Origin: Thermomicrobium sp. CFH 73360
Lineage (GTDB): Bacteria > Chloroflexota > Chloroflexia > Thermomicrobiales > Thermomicrobiaceae
Assembly (NCBI RefSeq): GCF_023806465.1
Contig: NZ_JAMSLS010000010.1
Location: forward strand, 1 to 45,335
DNA: 45,335 bases
Direction: 5' to 3'
In this document: piece by piece, positions 18,290-26,916 of the stretch
How positions within the stretch are numbered: the stretch's first letter is position 1
How the letters are laid out: every line of letters begins with the position of its first letter
The notes under the pieces: model-generated
Seen by the model: the letters and a program-made list of their open reading frames with translations, nothing else
Told to the model about the DNA's origin: nothing
The model's database searches: none
Made by a program: the position numbers and the translations under genes

Positions 18290-18992
18290 TCTGAGCGATT
18301 TGCCCTTGCACCTCCTCCTGCAGGCATTGACGCGTGCTGGCCAGACGGGGCGGCTCGTGCTCCGGACGCATACTGAAGAGGTGACACTCCTGTTCGACCG
18401 TGGGCGGGTTGCGGCTGTATCCAGTAGCGATGTACAGCTGCGGATGGGACAGATCCTTCTGCAGTTGGGCGAGATCAGTGAGGATCAGCTCGAGCAGGCG
18501 CTGGCGCTGCAGACAGTGGCACCAGGACGACGGCTCGGGGAGCTCTTGATGCGGCTAGGATTCGTGACGCACCAACAAGTGAAACGTGCCCTCGCGAACC
18601 AGTTCGAAGAGGTGCTGGTCCGCGTGTTGACGGCGCCGGACGCAACATTCGTCTTTCTTCCTGAGCCGGTACTCCTCCCCAGCGACGAGACAGTGCTCGA
18701 CGATGCACCAATGACAAAGCTCATCCTGAACGCAATTCGCCGGGCAGATGAGGCAGCTCTCCACCCCAGGCGAACATCGTCGTCTGGGGTCCCCTTTGCA
18801 CCGATCGCGCTGGTGAGCCAGGTTCTCGATCGCTCGGCACTGGATCGGCTCACTCACGAGGAGCGCGAGGTGCTCATTGCACTCTTGGAAGGGAGCCAGA
18901 CGGTTCGGCAGGTGGTGCAGGCCACCGGGCTCAGCTGTTCCCGCGTGCGGGAGATTGTGGAACGACTGCGAACGCTCGGGCTGGTGCGTTGA
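18273..18992 (+). CDS. DUF4388 (PATAN) protein with C-terminal winged helix
   Basis: 239 residues. The N-terminal DUF4388 domain (about 1-50) reads GDLSDLPLHLLLQALTRAG, then TGRLVLRT and VTLLFDRGRVAAV. A central helical part resembles the GSPII_E N-terminal/PilB-like repeats (GQILLQLGEISEDQLEQAL and LGELLMRLGFVTHQQVKRAL). A C-terminal winged helix (REVLIALLEGSQTVRQVVQA, CSRVREIVERLRTLGLV) completes it. DUF4388 proteins accompany two-component, gliding or GTPase modules, where they are thought to mediate signalling. It ends the gene group; a hairpin follows at 19005-19041. A second DUF4388 gene is at 27925. Confidence 0.8.
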   Translation: MPIYGDLSDLPLHLLLQALTRAGQTGRLVLRTHTEEVTLLFDRGRVAAVSSSDVQLRMGQILLQLGEISEDQLEQALALQTVAPGRRLGELLMRLGFVTHQQVKRALANQFEEVLVRVLTAPDATFVFLPEPVLLPSDETVLDDAPMTKLILNAIRRADEAALHPRRTSSSGVPFAPIALVSQVLDRSALDRLTHEEREVLIALLEGSQTVRQVVQATGLSCSRVREIVERLRTLGLVR

Positions 18993-19004
18993 GCGGGCCG
19001 ATCG

Positions 19005-19041
19005 CACTGCTCTGGCAGCTTGGAGGGCTGCCAAGGCAGTG
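19005..19041. terminator. Hairpin between convergent genes
   Basis: CACTGC (19005-19010) pairs with GCAGTG (19036-19041), and inside it GGCAGC pairs with GCTGCC around a TTGGAG loop. It lies between the DUF4388 gene and the end of the exopolysaccharide cluster. There is only a weak T-rich tail (AACGTGTTTCTC), so termination is likely but not certain. Confidence 0.5.
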
Positions 19042-19239
19042 AACGTGTTTCTCTGGGGATGGCTATGGCGAGAGGAACTCCGTCACGTTCGACTGTATTC
19101 GTATCGTGCTGACGCAGTCGGAAGAGAGACTGAGGCGAGAGAGTCACCTTTCCCCGCAGTGACAAGGGAGCGCAGCGGCGAGACACGTGACCGTCAGCCA
19201 GTGCTCCGGTGAGACGCGTCTCTCGCCTGAGACCGTCTC

Positions 19240-20583
19240 CTATCCACGTAAGAGCACGACCCCGAGGAGGGGTGCACCAGCGCGCTCAAGTTGCTCTTTC
19301 GCCTGCTGGGCGGCCGTCCGCGGTGTCACGCCGCTCCGGATGACCAGCAGAACCCCCTCGACGAGACCGGCGAGGGCAAGTGCCTCACCGTAGCTCGGGA
19401 GCGGCGCGGTATGGAAGATCACGCGATCTCCCAGCTCCTGGAGAAGGGTCAGGCGTTCGCCGGTTAGCGAGCGACTCAAAAGGTCGGCAGGGTTGGTTGC
19501 TGCTGGAAGGTGACCAGCAGGAAGGAGGCTTAGCGTAGGAAGTGACGTTCCATACACCGGCGCTGGTCGCTGGTCGGAGTTTCCGAGCCATTCGGCTAAG
19601 CCGATCGAGACAGTCTCCCTTGCCAATGTCTGCAGCGAGGGATGACGGAGGTCTGCATCGACGAGGAGGACACGCTCGCCAGCGACGGCCGAGGCGGCAG
19701 CGAGGTTTGCGGCCACGCTTGCAGAGTCAGCAGAACTCCGGCCAACGCCGCAGACGAGGATCGTGCGCGGGGGGAGTGATTCGTTCGATCGACGAAGGAC
19801 AGCCCGCAGGGTGCGATAGGCCTCGGCCGCCGGCGAGAGTGGTGCCTCAACAACAATCAGGTCTGCCATGTTCTCCTCCACGCGTGATGAACGCCGGTTT
19901 CGAAATCCAGGAACTTCAGCCACAACTGGGAGCCCCAGCGCACGCGATGTCTCGCGCGCCGTGCGGAGGACATCCTCGAAGTATTCGATACCGAAGGTCA
20001 CAAGGACACCAAAAACGAGGCCGAGCACGAGTCCCGCAGCCGTGTTCAACCGTGTGCGTGGGCCGATCGGGGTGCTCGGTGGTGATGGGGTGTCGAGTTT
20101 GACAACGGCGACTGTCCCTTGAATACGCTGGCCGAGGGGGTCACGGAACTGCTCGAGGATGCGCTGGTTTTCGGCAATGGATTGGGCGACAAAGGCATCG
20201 GCAAGGGCGTTTGCCACGCGTGCGGCCCGTTCAGGATCGGTATCAGTCACCACGAGCTGAACTACATTGCTGTCCTGGTTTCGGGCAAGGGCAAGGCTCC
20301 CAAGCACCTGGCCAGGGTCGTCATTGAGGCCGGCTTGGCGCAATGCACGGGCAACAAAGTCACTGGTGCGGATCAAGTCTTGGTAGGACGCAAGCCGGTT
20401 CTTGGCATAGAGGTCGAGCCAGTAGTCAGGCGGTTGAGCAACAGCCATGAGCCGAACGCTGACTTGGTAGGTAGGTGGCTGGGTGCGACTGTAGCCATAA
20501 GCGACCAGGGCTGCTGCCACTCCGGCCAACAGAACGATCCACCAGCGTCGGAGGACGATTGCCAGGTATTCCTCAGGACGCAC
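19240..20583 (-). CDS. Wzz-like protein fused to a BY-kinase-like ATPase domain with degenerate Walker A
   Basis: 447 residues. The N-terminal Wzz region (about 1-210) has a membrane helix at WWIVLLAGVAAALVAYGY and a second near 190-210 (AAGLVLGLVFGVLVTFGI). A CpsD/CapB-type nucleotide domain follows (about 235-447). The Walker A' strand VLLVDADLRHPSL is intact, but the P-loop reads CGVGRSSADSASVAANLA (from Cys278), with Ser287 where the essential lysine should be. There is no C-terminal tyrosine cluster. It probably helps set polymer length but may not be an active tyrosine kinase. GTG at 20583 is chosen for GGAGGA seven bases upstream; it overlaps the preceding Wzz gene by 11 nt. Confidence 0.85.
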   Translation of the reverse strand: MRPEEYLAIVLRRWWIVLLAGVAAALVAYGYSRTQPPTYQVSVRLMAVAQPPDYWLDLYAKNRLASYQDLIRTSDFVARALRQAGLNDDPGQVLGSLALARNQDSNVVQLVVTDTDPERAARVANALADAFVAQSIAENQRILEQFRDPLGQRIQGTVAVVKLDTPSPPSTPIGPRTRLNTAAGLVLGLVFGVLVTFGIEYFEDVLRTARETSRALGLPVVAEVPGFRNRRSSRVEENMADLIVVEAPLSPAAEAYRTLRAVLRRSNESLPPRTILVCGVGRSSADSASVAANLAAASAVAGERVLLVDADLRHPSLQTLARETVSIGLAEWLGNSDQRPAPVYGTSLPTLSLLPAGHLPAATNPADLLSRSLTGERLTLLQELGDRVIFHTAPLPSYGEALALAGLVEGVLLVIRSGVTPRTAAQQAKEQLERAGAPLLGVVLLRG

Positions 20584-21283
20584 GGCGCTTCCTCCTCGGC
20601 GACATCGGGACAACGGCGAGCACGGGGAGACCAAGTGCGTGCCGGACGTCTTCCGGGGAGTGCAAGGTATCGGCAAGGTAATCAGCCAGGAAAGCAAGGA
20701 AGATTCCGACCGCAAGCGCGAGCACGAGCTGGATCGCCCAAATCAGGCGAGCGCGAGTGATATCCGCGACAGCACCATGAGGTGCCTCGATAACTTGGAC
20801 GATCGCTTCGCGTTGCGGATCGGAGAATCCGAAGTACTGCGTGCCGCGCTCGCGCAGCCGCTCCACTGCGGCGGTGGCAATCGCCACCGCTCGCGAGGCG
20901 TCCGGTGAGGTCACGGTGAGGAGGAGGGCGCGGTTGCGTCGCGTCACCGTGATACTCCCCTGTACTTCGCCTGGTTCGACTGGGGTGCCCAGAAGTTCGC
21001 TCGCCCGCTGGGCAACATCGCTGGCAAAGACGTTGCCGCGAACAACCTCCGTGAAGTCATCAACAGTATATTCGTTTGTCAAGTAAAGATAGTACTCGTC
21101 GTAGCGGTACACATCGCGGGGTGCCTCCTGCGGCAGACGTGTGACGATGACAGCGGCAGTGGCGGTGTAGTGCGGCCGATACTGGAGCGCTTGGACGAGA
21201 ATGGCGAGGAAGGCGAGGCCGGGAACGAGCGCCACCAGCCAGCGGCGACGCCAAAGGACGGCGAGGTACGCTCTCAGTTCCAC
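20573..21283 (-). CDS. Chain-length determinant (Wzz) family protein
   Basis: 236 residues with the classic Wzz layout: an N-terminal membrane helix (WLVALVPGLAFLAILVQAL), a large outside domain (about 35-175) and a C-terminal membrane helix (ARLIWAIQLVLALAVGIFLAFL), followed by a short basic tail ending SPRRKRRAS. Such proteins control polysaccharide chain length and export together with a Wzy/Wzx machine. The start overlaps the end of the GT4 gene by 10 nt and the stop overlaps the next gene by 11 nt, so the three are translationally coupled. Confidence 0.85.
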   Translation of the reverse strand: MELRAYLAVLWRRRWLVALVPGLAFLAILVQALQYRPHYTATAAVIVTRLPQEAPRDVYRYDEYYLYLTNEYTVDDFTEVVRGNVFASDVAQRASELLGTPVEPGEVQGSITVTRRNRALLLTVTSPDASRAVAIATAAVERLRERGTQYFGFSDPQREAIVQVIEAPHGAVADITRARLIWAIQLVLALAVGIFLAFLADYLADTLHSPEDVRHALGLPVLAVVPMSPRRKRRAS

Positions 21284-22410
21284 GGGGCGAAGACCTCCTC
21301 TCTCCGGCGAGTGACGCCTTTGGCGGCGAGTTGCGTTTCCACAAAGGCCATGAACTCTGCCCGAAAGCGTTCCGGGCGAAAGCGCTCAGCGTGGGTACGG
21401 ATGGTCACGGGATCAAAGTGCAGGTGGTCGAAGCGGCGGAGCGCCGCAAGGAGTGAATCGACGGTCTGTTCGGGGAAAAGAAGGCCAGTCACGCCATCGA
21501 TCACCGTCTCAAGGGCGCCACCCCGGGCCAAAGCGATGGCGGGGCGACCAGCCGCTTGCACTTCGACCTGAGCGATGCCGAAATCGTCCTCAGCTGGGAA
21601 AATCGCTGCTCGGCAACGGGCGTAGAGGGCGAACTTCTCGTCGTCAGAAACGCTCCCCAGAAACTGGACGGTCGGTCCAGCAAGACGCTCCAAGGCCAGG
21701 CGAGCGCGACCGTCACCGACGATCTTGAGGGGTAGGCGTAAGGTGTTCGCTGCCTCGATAACAAGGTCGAGACGCTTATAGTGCACGAGCCGGGAGACGA
21801 CGAGGAAATACTCGCTGACTTCTTCGGGCGGCACGATGTGCGCACGGTCAACCGCGACCGGTGGATGGATGACTGTCGAGTCGCGTCCCCAGAAGCGCCG
21901 GACACGATCTGCGACTGTGCGGGAGTTGACCGCAATCGCATCAATCCGTTGTGCTGTGCGCCGATCCCACCGGCGAAGCCAGGCCATGAATGGTGGAAGG
22001 AGGCGCTGGAGCAGGGGAGAGAGTTCTTCGCGGGCCGCGTACTCTGGGAAGTTCCAGGCAAAGCGCATCGGGCTGTGACAATAGCAGATGTGGAGCGTGC
22101 CAGCAGGGACACGCACGGCCTTGGCAAACGCACTCGAGGAGCTGATGACGAGATCGGCTTGGTTCAGGCGGAGTTGCGAGAAGGCGAGCGGATAGAGCGG
22201 AAGGTAGCGCTGATGGCGACGGTGGATGCCGGGCAGGTGCTGGAGCCATGTCGTGCGGATATTCCAGGAACGATAGAAGCTCGGGAGTTGTTCCGGGGCA
22301 TACATCGAGGTGTAGACGGGCGCATCCGGGAAGAGCTCGTGGAGGATCTCGAGCACACGCTCGGCACCACCGTATTGGTTCAAGTAGTCGTGAACGATCG
22401 CAGCCCGCAC
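21274..22410 (-). CDS. GT4-family glycosyltransferase
   Basis: 378 residues of the GT-B fold. N-terminal VHDYLNQYGGAERVLEILHELFPDAPVYTSMY is split by the usual glycine-rich loop; the hinge and C-terminal nucleotide-sugar site show YFLVVSRLVHYKRLDLVIEA, LKIVGDGRARLALERLA, and the donor motif FPAEDDFGIAQVEVQAAGRP with the conserved acidic residues. GTG at 22410 with GGAGGTGGAG upstream is preferred to the longer frame. It acts in the cytoplasm, adding a sugar to the lipid-linked repeat unit begun by the sugar-phosphate transferase at 23611-25143. Donor and acceptor cannot be read from the sequence. Confidence 0.85.
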   Translation of the reverse strand: MRAAIVHDYLNQYGGAERVLEILHELFPDAPVYTSMYAPEQLPSFYRSWNIRTTWLQHLPGIHRRHQRYLPLYPLAFSQLRLNQADLVISSSSAFAKAVRVPAGTLHICYCHSPMRFAWNFPEYAAREELSPLLQRLLPPFMAWLRRWDRRTAQRIDAIAVNSRTVADRVRRFWGRDSTVIHPPVAVDRAHIVPPEEVSEYFLVVSRLVHYKRLDLVIEAANTLRLPLKIVGDGRARLALERLAGPTVQFLGSVSDDEKFALYARCRAAIFPAEDDFGIAQVEVQAAGRPAIALARGGALETVIDGVTGLLFPEQTVDSLLAALRRFDHLHFDPVTIRTHAERFRPERFRAEFMAFVETQLAAKGVTRRREEVFAPWN

Positions 22411-22485
22411 GATGCGCTCCACCTCCAACCCCAGCCCATGATAGCGCATGGAGCATGGGGCGGAGGTGAGCGCAGTCTCTCCAGG

Positions 22486-22668
22486 TCAGGCGAGGGGATC
22501 GGGCTGCTCGGCGACCCAGGTGCCGAGACGGACAATGATCTTCCCGAATCGGAGACGCCAATTGCGCGGGGACGATGAGAGAGCAGCTGCTCGTCGGTGA
22601 GCAGCAGCGGCAGATTCAAAGTCTCGTCTTCGAAGGGCAGCGAGTCGTTCGTCAATCCACGGGGTCAT
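22486..22668 (-). CDS. Small hypothetical protein in the exopolysaccharide cluster
   Basis: 60 residues, MTPWIDERLAALRRRDFE followed by an alanine-rich helix and WRLRFGKIIVRLGTWVAEQ. The family is not recognised. The start is supported by GAAGGAG six bases before the ATG, and the gene ends 75 nt before the glycosyltransferase on the same strand. It is highly basic and amphipathic, without a clear membrane segment. A perfect inverted repeat lies 63 nt upstream. Confidence 0.6.
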   Translation of the reverse strand: MTPWIDERLAALRRRDFESAAAAHRRAAALSSSPRNWRLRFGKIIVRLGTWVAEQPDPLA

Positions 22669-23029
22669 GGGAACTCCTTCCGCCGAGCTCGTCACCCCTT
22701 GACAAGCCAGGCTCCTCTTCCGCAACTCGCACAAGTGTGTCACTTGTCATGTGCTCACGTTGTGACTATTTTGGAGCCTTCCGTTGCTCAGTGTGAGAAA
22801 CGCAACCTTCCACGCTCGATAAATATGTGTTCGTGTGGGACTCCTCTGCGCGGTGCGCGCTGGCCATGGAGTCCGTTTCTCCTCTCACCGTAGTCGCGGT
22901 CAACGCCAGTGCTCGGACTTGGATGGAACTCTGTCGCGGGGTCGTGTTTGGAGGTGGCTGTGTGGTCTAGAGGACGGCCGAGATAACGCGCACGGCTATT
23001 GGAACCGTGGTCCAAAGTTGGGAGAGCTG
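22669..23029. other. Gap in the exopolysaccharide cluster with a palindromic site
   Basis: 361 bases with no gene recognised. Its main feature is the inverted repeat at 22731-22747. No strong promoter is evident, although a separate transcription start for the downstream genes would be expected here. Confidence 0.5.
22731..22747. promoter_or_regulatory. Perfect 7-3-7 inverted repeat, candidate operator
   Basis: ACAAGTG (22731-22737), TGT, CACTTGT (22741-22747). It lies upstream of the small protein and glycosyltransferase genes. The size and symmetry suit a dimeric regulator, which is not identified in this window. Confidence 0.5.
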
Positions 23030-23605
23030 CTACTCCACGAACGTGTAGCGCATGATGGGGCGTGTTGGGCTCTGGCGCGCTACTTCAACGAATCCCAGTT
23101 CCCGAAGGACCCGTGCGAGACCAAGGCAGAGCTGTGTCGGCGGGAGGTGCCCCTCACGATCGATCGGGTAGGCTTCAACCGCTGGTGCGCCGGCAGCCTG
23201 GGCGTAGGCGAGGGCGCCACGGAGGAGAGGACGGAGGAGTCCACGACCGCGGTATGCGCGGGCAATGTAGAGGCAGACCAGGGACCACACCGGTGTCTGA
23301 TCGATCGCGGCACGTTGACGCGAACGTGCCAGGCGGGGGTAGAAACGACGCGGGCCGAGTGCGCACCAGGCAACGGGTTCGTTGTCCAGGTATCCCAGAA
23401 TACCGGGGGGTGGGCCAGCGACGACGCGCTGGTGGAGGAGAGTCCGGCGCTCGGCAGGTGAGCGCTGTTGAAACTCTCGCCCGGTCAGCCAGTACCACGT
23501 ACACCAGCAATTGCTGAATGCGCCATTCGGCCCGAACAGCCGCTCGAGGTCGTCCCACCGTTCAGGGGTGACAGGAACAATATGAAGATCCATCACAATC
23601 TGCAT
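23030..23605 (-). CDS. GNAT-family N-acetyltransferase
   Basis: 191 residues. N-terminal FSNCWCTWYW is the opening typical of one GNAT subgroup. The acetyl-CoA motif A is around LVCLYIARAYRGRGLLRPLLRGAL (the R-G-x-G-L loop binds the pyrophosphate), followed by VEAYPIDREG and LRELGFVEVAR. The start ATG at 23605 is 5 nt after the stop of the sugar-phosphate transferase, so the genes are coupled; the ATG at 23593 is an alternative. It may acetylate a sugar nucleotide or an unrelated small molecule; the sequence does not settle this. Confidence 0.82.
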   Translation of the reverse strand: MQIVMDLHIVPVTPERWDDLERLFGPNGAFSNCWCTWYWLTGREFQQRSPAERRTLLHQRVVAGPPPGILGYLDNEPVAWCALGPRRFYPRLARSRQRAAIDQTPVWSLVCLYIARAYRGRGLLRPLLRGALAYAQAAGAPAVEAYPIDREGHLPPTQLCLGLARVLRELGFVEVARQSPTRPIMRYTFVE

Positions 23606-23610
23606 CCCGG

Positions 23611-25143
23611 CTAATACGCACCACGACCGGTTAAGACAACTGGGACAGTTCGCAGGATGACTTTGAGATCAAGCCAGGGGGACCAGTTTTCGACGTAATA
23701 GAGATCGAGGCGAACCATCTCGTCAAAGGTGAGGTCACTGCGCCCGTTGACCTGCCAGAGGCCGGTGAGCCCTGGAGTGACAAGCAGGCGTTGCAGGTGC
23801 CAGTCCTGGTATTCGGCCACCTCTTCTGGGACGGGTGGGCGCGGACCAACGACGCTCATTTCGCCCTTCAGGACGTTGAAGAACTGCGGGAGCTCGTCGA
23901 GACTTGTGCGGCGGAGAAACCGACCGACGCGGGTCACGCGGGGATCATCACGCAGTTTGAAGAGCAGGGCGCTGCGCCCCGTTGCACGTCGCAGCGCTTC
24001 CTGCTGCCGGTCGGCTCCGTCGACCATGGAGCGGAACTTGTAAAGGGTGAACGGTTTTCCACCCTTACCGATACGAGTCTGGCGGAAGAGGACCGGGCCA
24101 GGTGAGTCGAGCTTAATAGCAAGAGCAATAAGCAGCATGAGGGGGGCAGCGAGGACAAGGACTATCGTGGCAATGGCGAGGTCCATTGAGCGCTTGATCC
24201 ACCAGTTCCAGCCCCGGAGGCGACTCTCCTTGATACCGATGAGTGGGAGGCCGGCAACTTCACTGATCTGGACACGGTCAAGAGCGAGTTCAAAAAGATC
24301 AGGGACGAGGGAGAACGCGATATCCAGCTCGCGACACTGCTCAACGACTTCTAAAACCCGGTCGTGATGGGCGGGCGGGAGCGCAACGATCACCTCATCG
24401 ACCTGCGTCGAGCGGAAGCGGTCGACCGCTTCGTCCAAGGTACCAAGATACGGTGGCTGGATGACGCCGCGCTCGGTGCCGAGCGCGAGGGGCTCGAGGG
24501 GGGGCTCGAGATCAATATAGCCGAGGACTCGGTAACCAAGGCGTGGATGGTTGTACAGATACTGCATGATGCGGCGAGCGGCGGGCCCGGAGCCGATGAC
24601 CACCACCCGGTCGACTCCCCGTTCATGGGCCCAGAGCCAGGCACGAATCCACCGTCCGACGAGCCGTTGCGTGACCAGCAGTCCAATCGCGAGGATCCAC
24701 GCGTAGATGAAAATCAGACGGGAGGGAGAGAAGCGAGAGAGGAAGCTATACAGGATGACGAGTGCCATCGCCGTTGTCACCCCGCTGGCGATGATCGAGG
24801 CCTCGTCCAGGAAGCTGGTCCAACGGGGGAGCCGGTAGAGACCACGGACGGTCAGGATGAGCAGTGCCAGCACAACAAAGAGCGCCGTCCGACCGACGAA
24901 GGCGCTGAATGGTTGGATGAAACCAGACGGAACGTCCCCGCCAAGTTCCCACGTATATCGGATCTCATAAGCAAACCAAAAGGCGAGTGCCAGCAGTGTG
25001 CCGTCGAGCGCTGCTTGAACGAGACGAGGCAGCCACGTGCGCTGCCAAGAACGACGTCGACGCGTGGTGCGAGTGTCCTCGCTTGTCTGAACTCCCAATC
25101 CCGCTTCCCTTTCGCCGTGCGCTGCCGCCGCGTCGTTGTCCAT
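23611..25143 (-). CDS. Undecaprenyl-phosphate sugar-phosphotransferase starting exopolysaccharide synthesis
   Basis: 510 residues of the WbaP/CpsE type. Four or five N-terminal membrane helices (about 45-165) are followed by a CoA-binding-like Rossmann region ([21 protein letters not shown]) and then a membrane-entering helix ([20 protein letters not shown]). The catalytic bacterial sugar transferase domain follows, with [47 protein letters not shown] and [14 protein letters not shown]. It transfers a hexose-1-phosphate to undecaprenyl phosphate at the inner membrane. It is the first gene of the minus-strand cluster, with a TATACT -10 element at 25176-25181. Confidence 0.92.
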   Translation of the reverse strand: MDNDAAAAHGEREAGLGVQTSEDTRTTRRRRSWQRTWLPRLVQAALDGTLLALAFWFAYEIRYTWELGGDVPSGFIQPFSAFVGRTALFVVLALLILTVRGLYRLPRWTSFLDEASIIASGVTTAMALVILYSFLSRFSPSRLIFIYAWILAIGLLVTQRLVGRWIRAWLWAHERGVDRVVVIGSGPAARRIMQYLYNHPRLGYRVLGYIDLEPPLEPLALGTERGVIQPPYLGTLDEAVDRFRSTQVDEVIVALPPAHHDRVLEVVEQCRELDIAFSLVPDLFELALDRVQISEVAGLPLIGIKESRLRGWNWWIKRSMDLAIATIVLVLAAPLMLLIALAIKLDSPGPVLFRQTRIGKGGKPFTLYKFRSMVDGADRQQEALRRATGRSALLFKLRDDPRVTRVGRFLRRTSLDELPQFFNVLKGEMSVVGPRPPVPEEVAEYQDWHLQRLLVTPGLTGLWQVNGRSDLTFDEMVRLDLYYVENWSPWLDLKVILRTVPVVLTGRGAY

Positions 25144-26010
25144 CGTGCCCCCCAGGCAACGCGCTGCACGGGCGTAGTATAACCGACGCCTCCGGTTCGC
25201 TAGGACCAGCTGGCGAGCTTCGCCTGGAGACGGTCATGCGCACGAGCGGGCATGATGTCCGGAGAGGCTTTGAACGCTGTGTCACCTCGGCAACAACGTT
25301 GCAGGGGTCTTCTCCACATCACGGCGTTGCTCGTTCCGCACGTCCCTTCTCGGGTATGGGGCAGGATCTTTCCCACGGAGACGGCATACGGGGCCGAGCA
25401 GGAGCCCTCCCTGGTTGAGTGGCAGGGCAGGCCTTTCCGCCCGCGTCTCCATGCCGTGCGAACAGAGCGCTCTGCGTGTTCTGTCGATGGTCTCTCGTAT
25501 GGCGAACTTGGGCCAGTCGACCAGCAGAACGAGAGCAGGCTGCGACGGTGAGCCTGCTTGCGCCCGGGTGAGACGTCCCAGAGCGGCTTCAGCCGGCGCC
25601 CAGTTTGATGGAGAGTGTGGGCCATCCTACTGGAGAATGCGAAAACCCTCACTCCGGGGTGCAGTTGTCCGGCATTGGCCGACGTGTCCGTGGGGTTGCG
25701 CAATGGATGGCGAGTTGGGTGCACCTGGTCAAGGAGCGCTCGTCAGGCGTCTTGTGGACCTTGCTCTGCTGAGGGGCGGAGTAAGCCACTGAGAGCTTGG
25801 ACCGGAACAGACCCGGTCACCCAAAAGACGCTGCGAGGAACAGATTGAGCTGCCGCAGCGAACTAGTGGTGTTGCGCAGGTAGTCCAGTCTAATGGGAAA
25901 CCGGGTGGCGTGTCACAATCGGTCACCAGCAGGGCGTAGGAGGGCACGGGGAGCAGTGTAGGATTGACCGGGAGCGTGCCAGAACCAGGCGAGGAAACGA
26001 GGAGCGGAGG
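25144..26010. other. Long divergent intergenic region, no gene recognised
   Basis: 867 bases between the exopolysaccharide cluster and the HIT-Nudix operon. A good -10 hexamer for the minus-strand cluster is TATACT at 25176-25181, without a matching -35. Open frames on both strands are short or compositionally odd and lack domains. I searched by eye for RNase P, SRP, tmRNA and riboswitch signatures and found none. Confidence 0.5.
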
Positions 26011-26916
26011 ATGGAACGACTCTGGGCGCCGTGGCGGTTGCGGTACGTCGAGGGGGAAGTGCGGCACCGCGGGTGCATCTTCTGCGAGAAACCTGCAGCT
26101 GGTGACGATGTCCGCGAGCTGATTCTGCTCCGGGGAGCGCGGGCCTACCTTATCATGAATCTTTTTCCGTATAATACCGGTCACGCGATGGCTGTGCCCT
26201 TTCAGCACGTGGCAGACCTTGCTGAGCTCGACCGGGAGACAACGGCGGAACTGTTCGAGCTCGTGACGTGGCTTACGGTCGCCCAGCGGCGGGCGCTACG
26301 CTGCGATGGGTTCAACGTGGGACTGAACCTGGGAGCCGTTGCCGGTGCCGGGATCAGCGATCACCTGCATGTGCACATTGTGCCGCGGTGGCAAGGTGAT
26401 GCGAATTTCATGCCGATCCTTGCCAACACGATGGTGATTCCAGAACTCATCCCGGTGACCTACGCCAAGCTGCGGGCGGAATTAGAGGTTTCGAGCTTTG
26501 GGCGTGCCGAGGGCGTCGTGCCGCAGGCGGGAGCAATCGTCTGGCTACCTGACGAGGGGAAACTGGCATTGCGGCGAGCGGCCGATGGCACGATTGTGCT
26601 GCCGAAAGGGCACATTGAGCCGGGCGAGGCTGCGTATCGAGCGGCGCTTCGCGAAGTTGCAGAAGAGCAGGGGCTAGTGGGGGAGGTCATCGGCTGGGGC
26701 GGGGTCTTGGAGTTCGCTGCCGGGGGGCGTCCGCGCCGCGTGGCGTATCTCCTCGTGCAGGCGCGGCCAGGTGCCGATTTCGAGCGGCATGTGGGTCATG
26801 ACACGCTCCTGTTCGAGCCGAGTGAGGCAGTTGAGGCGTTAACGCATGAGGACACGCGTCGGTTGGTGATCAAGACGCTGCAACGGTTCGGGATTCCGGT
26901 GGTAATGCGGTCATGA
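26011..26916 (+). CDS. HIT domain fused to Nudix hydrolase domain
   Basis: 301 residues. The N-terminal HIT domain (1-160) starts MERLWAPWRLRYV like Ap4A phosphorylase-type HIT proteins, with zinc-site-like CIFC near 22-25 and the histidine triad His118-x-His120-x-His122 in DHLHVHIVPRW. The C-terminal Nudix domain (about 170-301) has a complete Nudix box at 200-222: GHIEPGE, seven residues, REVAEEQGL. Both families cleave dinucleoside polyphosphates or other nucleotide phosphates, so the chain may process Ap4A-type alarmones or damaged nucleotides in two steps. GGAGCGGAGG precedes the ATG. The stop overlaps the next gene (ATGA). Confidence 0.9.
   Translation: MERLWAPWRLRYVEGEVRHRGCIFCEKPAAGDDVRELILLRGARAYLIMNLFPYNTGHAMAVPFQHVADLAELDRETTAELFELVTWLTVAQRRALRCDGFNVGLNLGAVAGAGISDHLHVHIVPRWQGDANFMPILANTMVIPELIPVTYAKLRAELEVSSFGRAEGVVPQAGAIVWLPDEGKLALRRAADGTIVLPKGHIEPGEAAYRAALREVAEEQGLVGEVIGWGGVLEFAAGGRPRRVAYLLVQARPGADFERHVGHDTLLFEPSEAVEALTHEDTRRLVIKTLQRFGIPVVMRS

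Noticed and set aside
23062..23517. Plus-strand frames opposite the GNAT gene
   Set aside because: Shadows of the acetyltransferase, without start signals.
25859..25945. GGGAAACCGGGTG segment resembling part of a cobalamin riboswitch
   Set aside because: The rest of the B12-box and the conserved helices are absent, and the downstream HIT-Nudix gene is not a cobalamin gene.
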